NCBI GenBank assembly: GCA_963693365.1
Contig: CAVNZM010000011.1
Coordinates: 6,262,001-6,326,000 of the forward strand
Length of the DNA: 64,000 nt
Direction: 5' to 3'
Source of the DNA: Amoebidium appalachense
Taxonomy: Eukaryota; Ichthyosporea
This document shows, in pieces, positions 13,974 to 36,250 of the stretch. Under the pieces are notes generated by a model that was given only the letters and a program-made list of their open reading frames with translations, made no database searches and was not told the DNA's origin. How positions within the stretch are numbered: the stretch's first letter is position 1; each line of letters opens with the position of its first letter. Made by a program: the position numbers and the translations under genes.

Positions 13974-15488
13974 ATGGCACCAAACGTTCAGGTTGTCGCC
14001 GCCGTAGCGACTGCCCTTCTAGCCCTCACCTCCGAGACGGTAAACGCACGCCCTCTGAGACATCATCACCAATCCACCCACACTTCCCCCCACTCCGAAC
14101 TCGCCCAACCGAGACAACACCATGCACAAGGGAAAAACGCCCCCTCCGCCGCAGATGGTGGCACGCAGCACGCACGAATCTTCGGTGGTACGGTGTCGAA
14201 AGAGCCCGCTTCTTGGATTATATCTATTCAAGAATTTCGCGACGGGCAAGGATTTCATTTCTGCGGGGGGTCACTCATATCACCTACATGGGTTCTGACA
14301 GCCGCACACTGCGAGGTGGAGACGAAGAATATCGTGCTCATAGGAGGGAAGAACCTGGACAACTCCGGGGAGTTTACTAAGCGAGGCATCAGGAGGGTTA
14401 TCTCGCATGAAAGGTATAACAACAAAAACCTGGATAATGACATTATGCTTCTAGAGTTGGACGCGCCTGTCGAGAGCTCTTCGTTTATGCGCCTGCACGA
14501 AGGGGCCCCCCCACCTCCAGAGGATGCCGCAAAACCCACCGAAGAAACGGTCTACCAACTGAACGGGTGGGGGTTGGTCGAAGAGGGACCAAACACGGAG
14601 ACTGTGAACCTTCAAGAGGTGGAACTTTTTGGTCTTACTCCCGAGGTTTGCCAGCAGTTGACAGGGGGGGAAATGGACCCGACACGTCAGATTTGCGCCG
14701 GAGGTATTGAGAAGGACGCGTGCATGGGGGATAGCGGCGGTGCTCTCTTTAACGATGGAACAAAAACAGCCGCGGGCCCGTGCCAGATTGGAATTGTGAG
14801 TTATGGGCCTAGCTGCAAAAAGACGAAAACGGAGGGTAGGCCTAGGCTTCGCGGGAGTGCGTACACGCTTGTGCCTGCTTACCTCGATTGGATCAAGAAG
14901 AACATTAACGTGCACGAAGAGAACGGAGCAAACGCTCTCCAGACGTGCAGGGTGTCCTCCAAAAACAATGAATATTTGAACGGTGCATCGTCGAGCGGAA
15001 TTTTTAAGGCTCCCGTCACCAGTAACACGGTTGAAGCACCTGCAAACCACACCAACAACAATGTAACAGGTGTGCATGGCGGTGAAAATGGTCCTGAGAG
15101 CAACAAGATTGAAAGCACACAGGGAGTTCATTCGTCGAAACCAGCTGACTCTCCCGCGGGGAACGTAGGCGAGGAAAATGTAAGGGAGGAGGGGGAGGGG
15201 GAGGAGGGGGAGGGGGAGGAGGAAGGGGAGGGGCAGGGGGAGGGTGAAAATGATTATGATGATAGCTATGGAGAGGATAGGGAGGATGGGGAAGACTTGG
15301 AAAATGACTATGATTCTGATAATGATACTTATTATGGGGAGGGTGAGGGTGAAAGTGATTATGACGCATATGATAGATATGGGGACCGGGATGCACATGG
15401 GGGTGAAAATGATTATGATACTTATGGTGATAGGTATGGGGACGATCGGGCGGGTGAGAGTGAAAATGATTATTATGGTAGTAGCTAG
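13974..15488 (+). CDS. Secreted trypsin-like serine protease (S1) with acidic tail
   Basis: This predicts a 504-aa chymotrypsin-fold endopeptidase, single exon. The start is ATG at 13974 in a strong AAAATGG context. A hydrophobic signal peptide covers residues 1-25 and is followed by a His/Gln-rich propeptide. The activation site is Arg68-Ile69 (R|IFGG). The catalytic triad is visible: His112 in TAAHC, Asp156 in NDIMLLEL and Ser254 in GDSGGAL. Asp248, six residues before Ser254, corresponds to trypsin Asp189 and predicts Arg/Lys specificity. Cysteines flank His112 and Ser254 as in the family. After about residue 320 comes a linker and then a Glu/Asp/Gly/Tyr-rich repetitive tail (about 400-504) containing END-Y-D units. 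This is absent from ordinary trypsins and is encoded by purine-rich DNA. It probably acts outside the cell or in a secretory compartment. Family call is sure; substrate unknown. Confidence 0.95.
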   Translation: MAPNVQVVAAVATALLALTSETVNARPLRHHHQSTHTSPHSELAQPRQHHAQGKNAPSAADGGTQHARIFGGTVSKEPASWIISIQEFRDGQGFHFCGGSLISPTWVLTAAHCEVETKNIVLIGGKNLDNSGEFTKRGIRRVISHERYNNKNLDNDIMLLELDAPVESSSFMRLHEGAPPPPEDAAKPTEETVYQLNGWGLVEEGPNTETVNLQEVELFGLTPEVCQQLTGGEMDPTRQICAGGIEKDACMGDSGGALFNDGTKTAAGPCQIGIVSYGPSCKKTKTEGRPRLRGSAYTLVPAYLDWIKKNINVHEENGANALQTCRVSSKNNEYLNGASSSGIFKAPVTSNTVEAPANHTNNNVTGVHGGENGPESNKIESTQGVHSSKPADSPAGNVGEENVREEGEGEEGEGEEEGEGQGEGENDYDDSYGEDREDGEDLENDYDSDNDTYYGEGEGESDYDAYDRYGDRDAHGGENDYDTYGDRYGDDRAGESENDYYGSS

Positions 15489-16052
15489 GGCGAGGATGGG
15501 GAGAGCGAGCAATAGGTTGAAATAATAATGAATACATGTGCCACACCTGATGCAAAAAAAACAGTGCACAGCTAATAGCAGACCTGTGTACTTTAATTAT
15601 AAGATAGCTCTAATGCACACAGCAGTTAATATTAGAACTTCAGTTCTGTATCATAACTCGTCGTGTTAGGTGTATGTTATAACACAATTCAATGCCTCTC
15701 GGCTCTTCGTGGTATACACTAGTTGCGGCTTTATTACTATTGTTTTCAGTGACTCCAAGTCGCATGTTTTGTACCATTAATTATTAAAGGATGTATATCA
15801 TTCGTGCTAAAATCTAGCTGTAACTGGAAAGTAGCCCATGCACGCCTCGTGTAAATTAAGCTCCTAGTCGCCCCAAACCACGCGCAGTGATCCCATTCGC
15901 TGGAAATCGATATTGAACTTAAAGAAGATATATGATTGGGGGCGCCTGCTTACTCTCCAGGGGGACCTGGAACACATCCCGTATTAAACACCGTTTAACA
16001 GCTCCACTGAACCCCACCCACCGAATTTTTTATCCACTGCTAACCCCCTCCC

Positions 16053-16142
<90 letters not shown>

Positions 16143-16644
16143 GAAAGAAAAAGGAACCTCCCGGGCCCAAGACTATCTTATTAATATATTAACACATTAC
16201 AATTTCCAGAATCGTATATGGTCCTACTCGGCCACTCTAGATCTGTTTCTCTCTTGCTCCCCCATCCCCCACCCCTCGCCCTCCATGCCTCCCCCCCCCC
16301 ACCCCACTCTCTCTCACCCGGCTCCCGCCCTCCTCCATCCCTCCCTCCCTCCCTCCCTTCCCCCCCCCTCCTCTCTATCTCCCTCTCTACCTCCCTCCCT
16401 TCCCCTCCCCCCCCTCCCATCTCTCTCTCTATCTCCCTCTCTACCTCCTCCCCTCCCCCTCCCCCCTCCCCCACCTCCCCCCCCTTCTCTCCCGCTCTTC
16501 CCCCTCTCCTCCCACCCTCCCTTCTCTCCTCTATCTCTCTCCCCCCGTCCCCTTCCTAACCCCCCCCCCCCTCCCCCCCTTCCCCTTCCCTCCCTCCCCC
16601 CTCCCCTCACTCTTTTCATCTCCCCCTTCCCCCTTCCCCTCCCC

Positions 16645-16680
<36 letters not shown>

Positions 16681-16740
16681 AAGACCTGCCTTAGATTTTC
16701 TCTTTTAAGGCTTAAGCTTCCTCCCCCCCCTCCCCCTCCC

Positions 16741-16777
<37 letters not shown>

Positions 16778-17069
16778 ACTCTGTCTCTCTCTCTTTCTCT
16801 CTCTTACCCCCCCCCCCCCCCCCCCAGCCTCCTACACCCTCCCCCCCCCCTCTTCTTCTTCTCTTGGCTTCCCCCTCCCGTCCTCCCCCCCCCCCCCCCC
16901 TTCCCCCCGGCCCATCCCCTCTTTCCCCTTCCCCCCCCCCCCCCCCCCCCCCCCCCTATCCCCCCTGGGGTTTCGCCCTCCCCACCCTCTTGTTCTCATC
17001 CTCTCCCCCTGCAAATCTACCAAGCACCTCTACCTTTCTCTTTTTCTCACTGTCTCTCGAGCCGCCTTC

Positions 17070-17114
<45 letters not shown>

Positions 17115-17960
17115 CCCCCACCACCACCACCACCACACACACACACCTTTCCCTTTTTTGAATTCTTACGTCTTCGAAAAGATCTCTCCCCTTCATTCCC
17201 AACACCCTTCCCGCATCTTTCCCTCCTTCCCTGCCCCCTTCAACCCCCTGCTTCCTATCAAACACTAATTAACATATCTCCACACATATCAAACTTAGGC
17301 TCTGATACCAATAAATCGTCCAGCTAAAAAAAGGAGTGGGGGGGTGGGGGGGTGGGTGGGAGGGGGAGGAGGAGGAGGGGCAAAAAAAAAAAAAAAAAAA
17401 AAAAAGGTTTTCAATACCAACCGGCCGGTCCGGAGAGCAAATTGCTATATGTATACTACAGAAATTAGTCTTTATGTAGTCATATCGGAACTATCCCCCC
17501 TCCCCCCCCCCCCCCCCCCCTTCCCCCTCTCCCTCCCCCCCCCCCCCCCCCCCCCTCCCCCCGCCGCCGCCACATGTTTGGCATCTTGTCATAGAAGGTG
17601 TGGGAAATGCCCATTTAGTCACTAGTCAACCTGGGTCACATATGGCCTTAGTGGAAATTTCATAAAAATCTCATGTTTAAAAAACAGGCATTAGGCTACA
17701 CCGTAGCCCAAGCAGCATCACACTAATATGCTATATTTCCTCTCTCACATCGTACGAGTGGAGTCAAACATCAGAAAACACAACAATACCATCAAAATAC
17801 CGTCGGTTTGGGCGAATAAACATGATTTTCCAACATGTGACGCGAAAGTGTCATCTATCACCGAGATCACATCTGCATTCCTGTGTTGTCTGTGTTGTCA
17901 AGTGGGAAAACATTCAGAATAAAATATATGACTCAATAAGTTCAGGTTTGCCTGTAATAT

Positions 17961-17995
<35 letters not shown>

Positions 17996-18230
17996 ACATA
18001 CAAACAAACAAAAAAAAAAAAAAAAAAAAAACCTCGCTCTACTCATGGCTAAAACTCAACCGAATCACACCCAACACCCTGATACTTTCATGTATGTAGA
18101 CTCTTACTACCCCTCCCCTCCCCCCGCGCCTTCAGTCCACAAACGCAACAAAAAAAAAATGACAAAAAACATTTAAAAATACGGCAGATCCTGCAATGAA
18201 TCTGGATAAGATAAAAAATAGGCGTAAGCG
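15489..18230. repeat. Intergenic region, pyrimidine-rich satellite
   Basis: Unique AT-rich sequence extends to about 16020. C(>60)A(n) follows at 16053-16150, then nearly 900 bases of C/T-rich sequence (16250-17150) with poly-C, (CT)n and CCCT units. A G-rich/poly-A junction lies at 17335-17405, C-runs at 17495-17565, and C(n)A(n) at 17961-18030. No gene can be supported. Confidence 0.8.
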
Positions 18231-28492
<10,262 letters not shown>

Positions 28493-28859
28493 CCTGCTGG
28501 GTGTGGTGTACTGCACAAGATGCGTTGTCCATGACAAGCCACGACAGAACGCCATTAGAAAGCAAACAACGGGGAAAACAGGGAAGAAAAGGAGAGGCAA
28601 AGAGGTGACGAGTGAGGGGTCAAGGGAGGGGGGAGTTTGGGGGGGGGGGTTGGGGGGGAGCGGGGGAGGGTGCGTGGGAGGGTGGGGGGGGAAGGGGGGG
28701 GGGGGGGGGGAGGCAACAGGAACGATGACATAACCGACAAGGATGAGAACAAAGGTGCTTGGAAGAAGAAACAGAAACACACATCATACTGGTTGTATGA
28801 AACGAAAAAGAACACAGTAAACCATAAAGAAAAAAGGCTTTTTTGTACGCCCACTGACT

Positions 28860-29131
28860 CATTGAGTGTGTGTGTGTGTGTACCCTTGTGTGTGTCTGTG
28901 TGTGTGTGTGTGTGTGCCTTGCGTGTGTGTGTGTGAATCTGTGTGTGTGCGTGTGTGTATGTGTGTGTGTCTGTCTGTGTGTGTGTATGTGTGTGTGTGC
29001 GCGCGCGTGTGCGTGTGCGTGTGTGCGTGTGTGTGTGTGTGTGTGTGCGTGCGTGTGTGCGTGTGTACTCGTCAATCACCTGAGATAATGCCGCTGGCAG
29101 GCGCGAATAAGGGCTATAGAGGAGGGAAGGG

Positions 29132-29171
<40 letters not shown>
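28860..29171. repeat. (GT)n then poly-G, upstream of VPS26
   Basis: (GT)n with GC and GTGC interruptions spans about 28866-29065. A poly-G run of about 40 follows at 29137-29171. No coding signal. Confidence 0.85.
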
Positions 29172-29172
<1 letters not shown>

Positions 29173-29579
29173 AAGCTAAGAGGATGCAAAGATGCAATAT
29201 GACTAATTTGATCTCAAAAAGTACTGAGTCATCGTTCATTACCAGCAACAATTATCGACCGATGGTCTAGATTTACCCCCCACCTTCACCCCACACCCCA
29301 TGCTAAGCCGTATTGCACAAACCCACACACCACCGAAATCAGCATACCCCCCCCCCCCCCCCCCCTACGTCCCCCTCTCCCCCCCCCCCCCCCCTCCCCC
29401 CCCTCCCCCTTCTCGTATCTATCCCCTGCCTCATCTAAGACCACCACCATCCAATATAGAAGCAGCCCAAAAAATTCACACTCCATACCCCAAACATCTT
29501 TCAAGCAGAAACGAACCTTGTGACGTGTGAAGCCTGCTGCCCGGTGCCCGCAGCCGAGGAACGAGAACTAAAATACTAG

Positions 29580-30710
29580 CGTGCCTACTGAAGGGGATGA
29601 CGTTATCAAGAAGTTCAAACCTACAGAACCATTCGTTACGATCCAACGGGCTGACAAAGGTGTGTGATTTGGTTCGAATGGGGTTAGTTTTGTTGACCTG
29701 GATCTGAAGAGTGCAAGTTTAGTTCCACAAGACGCCGTCAAGCACGTAAACCAGTCTGGTGAAGCTGTGCACACACCCGCCTATGTATAGCGATAAAGCT
29801 GATTGCATACATACATATAGCCAAACACTTCAACGTTCTCTCAATCTCTCAAAAAGTTTCACACTGTGGCTGGTTCTTTTTTTTGACCTGGATCTGAAGA
29901 GCGCAAGTTTAGTTCCACAGGACGCCGTCAAGCACGTAAACCAGTCTGGTGAAGCTGTGCACACACCCGCCTATGTATAACGATTAAGCTGATTGCATAC
30001 ATACATATAGCCAAACACTTCAACGTTCTCTCAAAAGTTTCACACTGTGACTGGTTCTCACTTTTGGGTCAAGGTGGGCCAACTCGGTTTTATCATCTCC
30101 GCAAATGGAGCGTAGATCCCATCAAGGAATCGGCCTCTCTGTACAGGCCACTTGTTTTCAGGGTATTCAATGCATGCAAACGTTCTTTACAGGTTAAAAA
30201 ATGGGAAACATGTCGTGGGAACAGTAGCTTCCGTTTTTACTTAATTTTATTTTACACCTCTTTTTGTTATTTCTTTCTTTCTTTTTTTTTGGCCGCGGGG
30301 GGGGAGGGCGGGGGGGGGGACACCGAAAACTGTACACTATCAAGGAAATTATATACTATCAAGGGCAAACTGGTGCCTGCGCATCCAATCACATTGCATG
30401 ATTTCTGAGGAAATAGCTTTATTAGGAAAGTGTTTACAAACCTGCACCTGATAAGGAATTCATGAGGAAATTTCAGGAAAAGCGGAAAGTCTACCTATCT
30501 ATTACGTCATTTTTTGGAAGATCGTCGCATCTAAATCTAAATATTCGCAAGAAAGAGTCTTCAAACATATGCAAAGGTTCAAAAACGAAAAATGATGTGT
30601 TGTGTTCTCAGTTTTTGCAGGCTGAAGGGGAGGCTGACGTTTTGGCTCATGTAAAGATTCTTGCAATGAAAAGATTTGGGCTTGCACTTGAAATGGGATG
30701 ACAGAATAGA
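29580..30710 (+). pseudogene. Unassigned ORF remnants with a 190-bp tandem duplication
   Basis: A plus-strand frame starting near 29580 reads TEGDDVIKKFKPTEPFVTIQ and, after one in-frame TGA near 29667, continues to a stop near 29789. The segment 29695-29884 is duplicated at 29885-30065 (period 190, a few substitutions), repeating the peptide DLDLKSASLVPQDAVKHVNQ. A separate ATG-started frame of 79 codons lies at 30462-30701 (MRKFQEKRKVYLS start). None of these resembles a family I know. They are free of simple repeats, so they may be a decayed gene or mobile element. Low confidence in any functional product. Confidence 0.35.
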
Positions 30711-30962
30711 GGGGAATACAACCTTTTCAGGGACAACGGGAGGAAGATATGTAGCAAGCATTCTGAAAGAAGTTCATAAAACAACCCCGGCATCCATGCC
30801 ATGGACTGAGTTTATCTGACATCACACTGCCTCTCCTGCTAGTAGTATACCTAGGGCGTTTTTTCACCTCTTTTTACGGCCACAGACAAAACCTCCCAAA
30901 TACCTCATTATAATTCAAACAAAAGCCTTTTGGTTTGTCGTCAAAGCCCACATCCATCCAAA

Positions 30963-33584
30963 ATGGCGCCCAAGTTATCGCTCGCGCTCCTTTTCCTGGG
31001 CCTCTGTTCACCTGTCTTCGCAATGAACGTCCCTCTGATCCCTCTGAACGAAAACGATCGTTCTAGTTTCACTTTTCGCATGCGCTGTCCAGAAAAAGAA
31101 CTTGATCCAGAAGAGCCGATGAATTACTGCTCCGAGCGCTTGATTGAGGGAAACCTGAAGGTTGGGGAGCTGTGTCTTCTTCGCCCAGAGCAAGCACGGC
31201 CAACACAGGTAGCCATCGGAAAGGGTTAGTGTATTCAACTGCCCGCCCCGCCTCCCCCCCCCCCTCCCCGCCCCCGCCCCCCTCCCCCCGCCCCGCCCCG
31301 CCCCGCCCCCTCCTCCCCCTCTCATCATAGTGTACTTCGTATTCTGTAATGCATTTTCAAACCCCCACTCCCCCTTCTCTTCCCCACACACACATCATGG
31401 CCTTCACTTTCCTCCCCCTCCCGTCTCTGTGACTTTCCCTTCCTCCTTACTCCCCCCACCCCCCTTACCCTCGGCCCTTTCGAGCCCCTTCTTGAACCTC
31501 TACACACACTTACATATGCACACATGTACCTTTTGTATACTCATATCACCTCCTATAACACACCCCCTCACCTTACCACACTCTGATGATCTCTCAGTTG
31601 TGTCTTTGTTCTTCACTCATTCTTAATCTGTTCACCTTCTCCACCTCAAACCATTTCTCTCCCCGAGCCCTTGAACCCCCTTATGGATTTTTTTCCACCT
31701 CTATCCCATCACCCCTGCCTTTTGCCCTATACCTTTCTTCTCCGTTGCCTCTGGGCCCCCCTGCCCCTCCTTCTCTTGCTCGTTGCTCCCAAAGTTTGTC
31801 TTTCACACCGGTTACCATGTTATTTTGACTGCTGGCATCCCCCCTCCTCCCGACCCGCCCGTCCCTTCGTGGCCGATGCATTCGCGACTGCCACCACCAT
31901 CATCGTGGGCATGCATTACATATACACGCAAAATTGCTAACACACGCGGAACATAATAAACTGCATGCTGCATGCTCGTGGATTTGGACACCATATGTCT
32001 GGATACAGAGCCCTAACTCGCCCCCCTCCCCCCCATTTTATGTTTTCTTTCCTTCTATGTTTGCTACCCTCTGATGCATAAATGACACCTCCTCCCCCTC
32101 CCCCCTCCTCCCCACTCTCTCCCCGTACCCCCCCCCCCCCCCCCTCTCCCCCCCTTCGCTCACCTGTCACACATCCCCACGCCTAAGTATATTATCTCAA
32201 CTACTTGTATCATATCACTTCAGTATCTCCCCTCCCCCCCCCCCCCCCCCCCGCCAAACACATACACACACCTTGCATCCCCCCCCCCCCCCCCCCCCCT
32301 TCCTTTTTTTTTTTTGGGCAGGCGGCGGGACGGGGGGGGGGGGGGGGGGGTTTCCTTTGCTGTTTACCACCCTTGTTCTTGTCTCCGTCTCCAAGCACAT
32401 CTAACACCAACCCCCTCCCCCCCCCCCCCTCCCTCCCTCCCTCCCTCCCCTCCACCCCCCCTCTTCCCCCCCCCCCCCCCCCCCCCCACCCCACCCCACC
32501 CTCTTCCTCCCTTCCTTCCCCTCCCCCCGCCCTCCCCCTCTTTTTCTCCATGCAGTTCTTGCCCGCTGTATCACCAGACAGCTGGAACAAGACAAGAAAC
32601 ATGAAATCCGACAGTATGTAAGGGCATTGCAGATTCCTACCGTTGTGGGGCCTGGGGGCACGTTCTACATAACGGATAACCACCATCTGGCTTATGCTCT
32701 GTTCGAGGCCACGCTTAAGTTTAGCAACCCCATGCTGCAGCGTGTAATGTGAGTATTTTCCTTATTTGGTGAAAGTGGGTATTTCCTTATATGGCGGAGT
32801 GTGTATGATTGGCTCTCCTTGTGTGAACTGTAATGTTTGTTCTGTCTGTGTTGGGGCGATGTTTAAGTTTAGCAACCCCATGCTGCAGCGTGTTTTGTCA
32901 TCTGATGTGGTAGAGTGTGTATTTTTGTATTTTTGTATTTTTGTGAGTGTTTTTTTAGTGGGTATGCATGTAACTTCCTATTCTTCCTTCTTGTATGGAT
33001 TGTAATCTGTTTTATGTCTGTTTGAGGCGAGGTTGAAGTTTAGCAACACTATGCTGCATTGCGTCATGTGAGTGTTTCCTTATATGGTGAAAGTGGGGAT
33101 GTTTTTTAGTGTTTCTCTATCTGGGTAAAGGGCTATTGCGAAGCAGCATGCAGTGTCTGGCGCAGTAATGCTCAAGTCCAGCAACCTCATTCGGCAACAC
33201 ACATTATGATGTGTTTTTTTTGTGTGTGTGTCATTATACTTTCCTTAGCAAGGTAAAGTGATATATGAACCCCTTGGCTGTTTCGTTCAATGTGTAAAGC
33301 CTACCTCATTTGTTGATATGTTTAACTGGGTTTATGTCGTTGCCTGAGCGTCGTGTTTTTTTGACCTGCACTTGCATTATGCCTGGTGGAATGTATCATG
33401 ATCGTTTTGATGTGGCAATGATCTGCATATTGAGGGGGGGAAAGGCCTTGTATGGCATTGAGATGTTCTCCCCCCCCCCCCCCCCCACCCCCCCCGGGGA
33501 TCTCCTCGTTGCTCCGGTCATCTTCGTTTCCCTGGTGCCATCTCGATGTTTGGCCCTTCTCCTTCGGGGGACCCCCCCCCCCAA

Positions 33585-33665
<81 letters not shown>

Positions 33666-33719
33666 ACAGGCATGCACACGCACTCGCATGCATTCATCAC
33701 ACACACGCAGACGCACACA

Positions 33720-33764
<45 letters not shown>

Positions 33765-34511
33765 ACGCGTGCATTGACAGTGACTACGGCAACAAGACAG
33801 TCGATGAATTTATCACCACCCTTCAAGAGAGAAACAGCATCTACTTGCATGATGAGACGGGCACAGCTGTGCAGGTGTGTGTGTGTGCGTGTTTTTTTTT
33901 TTTTTTTTTTTTTTGGGGGGGGGGGGGGGGGTGGAGGTATAGGGGTGTGTGTGTGTGGGTGTGTTTGTGGGTGTGGGTGTGTGTGGGTGTGTAGGGGTAT
34001 TTGGTGTGTGGGTGGGTGTGGGTGTGTAGGGGTATTTGGTGTGTGGGTGTGCTTGCATGATGAAACGGGCACAGTAGGTGTGGGTGGGTGGGTGGGTGGG
34101 TGAGTAGGTGGGTGGGTGGAGGTGGGTCGGTGTGTTTGTCTGTGCATGGGTGCATGCGTGTGGGTGCGTCGGGGGGGGGGGGGGGGGGGGGGGGCTGCCT
34201 TTCTCTACACTTCCTACTCTTAGCTATAACCCATAACACGCTTTCTTTAACCCTCCAGGCCAAGGATGTGCCGACGGCGCTTAAAGACATGGCGGATGAC
34301 CCATACCGTACCCTCTCCGAGTGGGTGCAGTCCAGCAGGGGATACATCAAGTGTGGAGGCACTGACACGGAGAAGCTCTACCAGTGAGTGACCCCCCCCC
34401 CCCCCCCCCCCCCCTCCCCCCCCCCCCCCCCCCCCCCCCCACCTCCCTCGCTCTATGTATATATACATGTCCTTGGGTAGGTGGTGGGTGGGTGGGTGGG
34501 TAGGGGTGTGT

Positions 34512-34581
<70 letters not shown>

Positions 34582-35398
34582 CTCTTTTTCTTAGGGGGGG
34601 AAAAGCAATAGGAGAGAGAGTGAGAAAAGAATTTGGGGGGGTGGGGGTGGGGTGGGAATATGTGCCCCTTCACGAGTACATATGTCAGGTGACGGGTTTT
34701 TCCCGGATGCTCACGGCCTATTGCTGGCTTCATTCTTGATTTGCTTGCCCCCCCCCCCCTCCCCCCTCCCCCCCTTCTCCTGACCCACCCATGTTCAAAT
34801 GGAGCAGTTTCTTAATTTGGTGTCCTATGCCGTATTCGCATTGTGTTGTCTGTCAGCCGTGAATGTGTACTTTGCAATCTGCAATACACTTTACCCCCCC
34901 CCCTCCCCCCGATGTTTCAACCCTCCGATGCATACATCATTCCCCCCTCCCTCCCTTCCCCCCCCCCTCCCTCCCTCCCCCCCCCCCCCCCCTCCCCAAC
35001 GGCGCTGCCCCCCCTCCCCTCTCCCCCTTCTTAAAAGGTGTGTTCATTACCGTGTAGGTTCAAAGCATGTTTATCCCCCCCCACCCCCCCACCCCCCTCA
35101 TCCTCCTCCTCCTCCTCTCTCCACTGACCTTCCTTTTTTGGCAGGTGTGCACATTCCGGTGATGCCCCCCTCTACCTCGAGTTTTTGTGGGCAAACTTCT
35201 TCCGGTCAAAGCTTCCAGGTAAACAACCCCTTACCTTCCCCCCCCCCCCCTCTTCCTCTCCAGGGAAAAAATGACTGGGTGTATGTGTGTTAATGAGAAA
35301 AAGAGAAGGGAAGGGGGGGGGGGGGGGGGGGGGGGATTAACCGCTCGTATGGTTCATCAACTCCCTTTAATACAAACCCCCTTCTCTGTTGTCATTTA

Positions 35399-35434
<36 letters not shown>

Positions 35435-35695
35435 CAAAAAAAAAAAAAAAAAAAAAAAAAAGCAATTAACCCCTCCTATGTTTTCCCTAACATTAACCCC
35501 TTCATTTTTCTCCCTAACATTAACCCCTTCAGTTTTCTCCCAAACATTAACCCCTTGCATGTTTCCTTAGTGATTGTGTATCATGGCTCCAAGGGCATTC
35601 CCGATGTACACCCGCACCTCTCCGACTTCATCTACCAGACCAACCTGCAGTCTCAGGTTCAAGCCCTGCGGAGTGTCTATGACTTGGTACCATAC

Positions 35696-35729
<34 letters not shown>

Positions 35730-35907
35730 CACGGTGGCCCATGTCCGTAGTCAGACCACGAGCACATGTTTTAGAGCACACACACACATGTGTATATACA
35801 CAAGCATATGGACACCTTCACACATGCCAGCTCGACCCCACGAATGCACACGTCCACCCGCACACATACGGACATATGCGAGCACATATGCACATCACAC
35901 ATGCTAG

Positions 35908-35938
<31 letters not shown>

Positions 35939-36204
35939 TACGGGTTGACCTGCCCAAGTTCAGTTGATGCTGCTGTCTGAGTTGGAGCGTCGTATATACG
36001 CGGGCTAAGGGGTCGAAACTCAGACGCAATTGATGACTTGGGTCCTCCCTGAGGATGGGCTCTGCTTATGACGCATACTGTGCACATGGCTGATGTTGCA
36101 TACTTGAATGTTTGCCTTTGCATGTGTCCTGCACCATGCTTCTCGTCGTGTATGCGTACTTCGTACCGTGTTCCGCATTCAAACCCCCCTTCCCCGGCCC
36201 GCCG

Positions 36205-36250
<46 letters not shown>

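Noticed and set aside
14451-15569. 372-codon minus-strand frame under the protease gene
   Set aside because: Antisense shadow of a gene with an intact catalytic triad. Its content is the reverse of purine-rich coding sequence.
16285-17268. 327-codon Pro/Ser/Leu frame
   Set aside because: Produced by C/T-rich satellite. No conserved motif, and a compositional explanation suffices.
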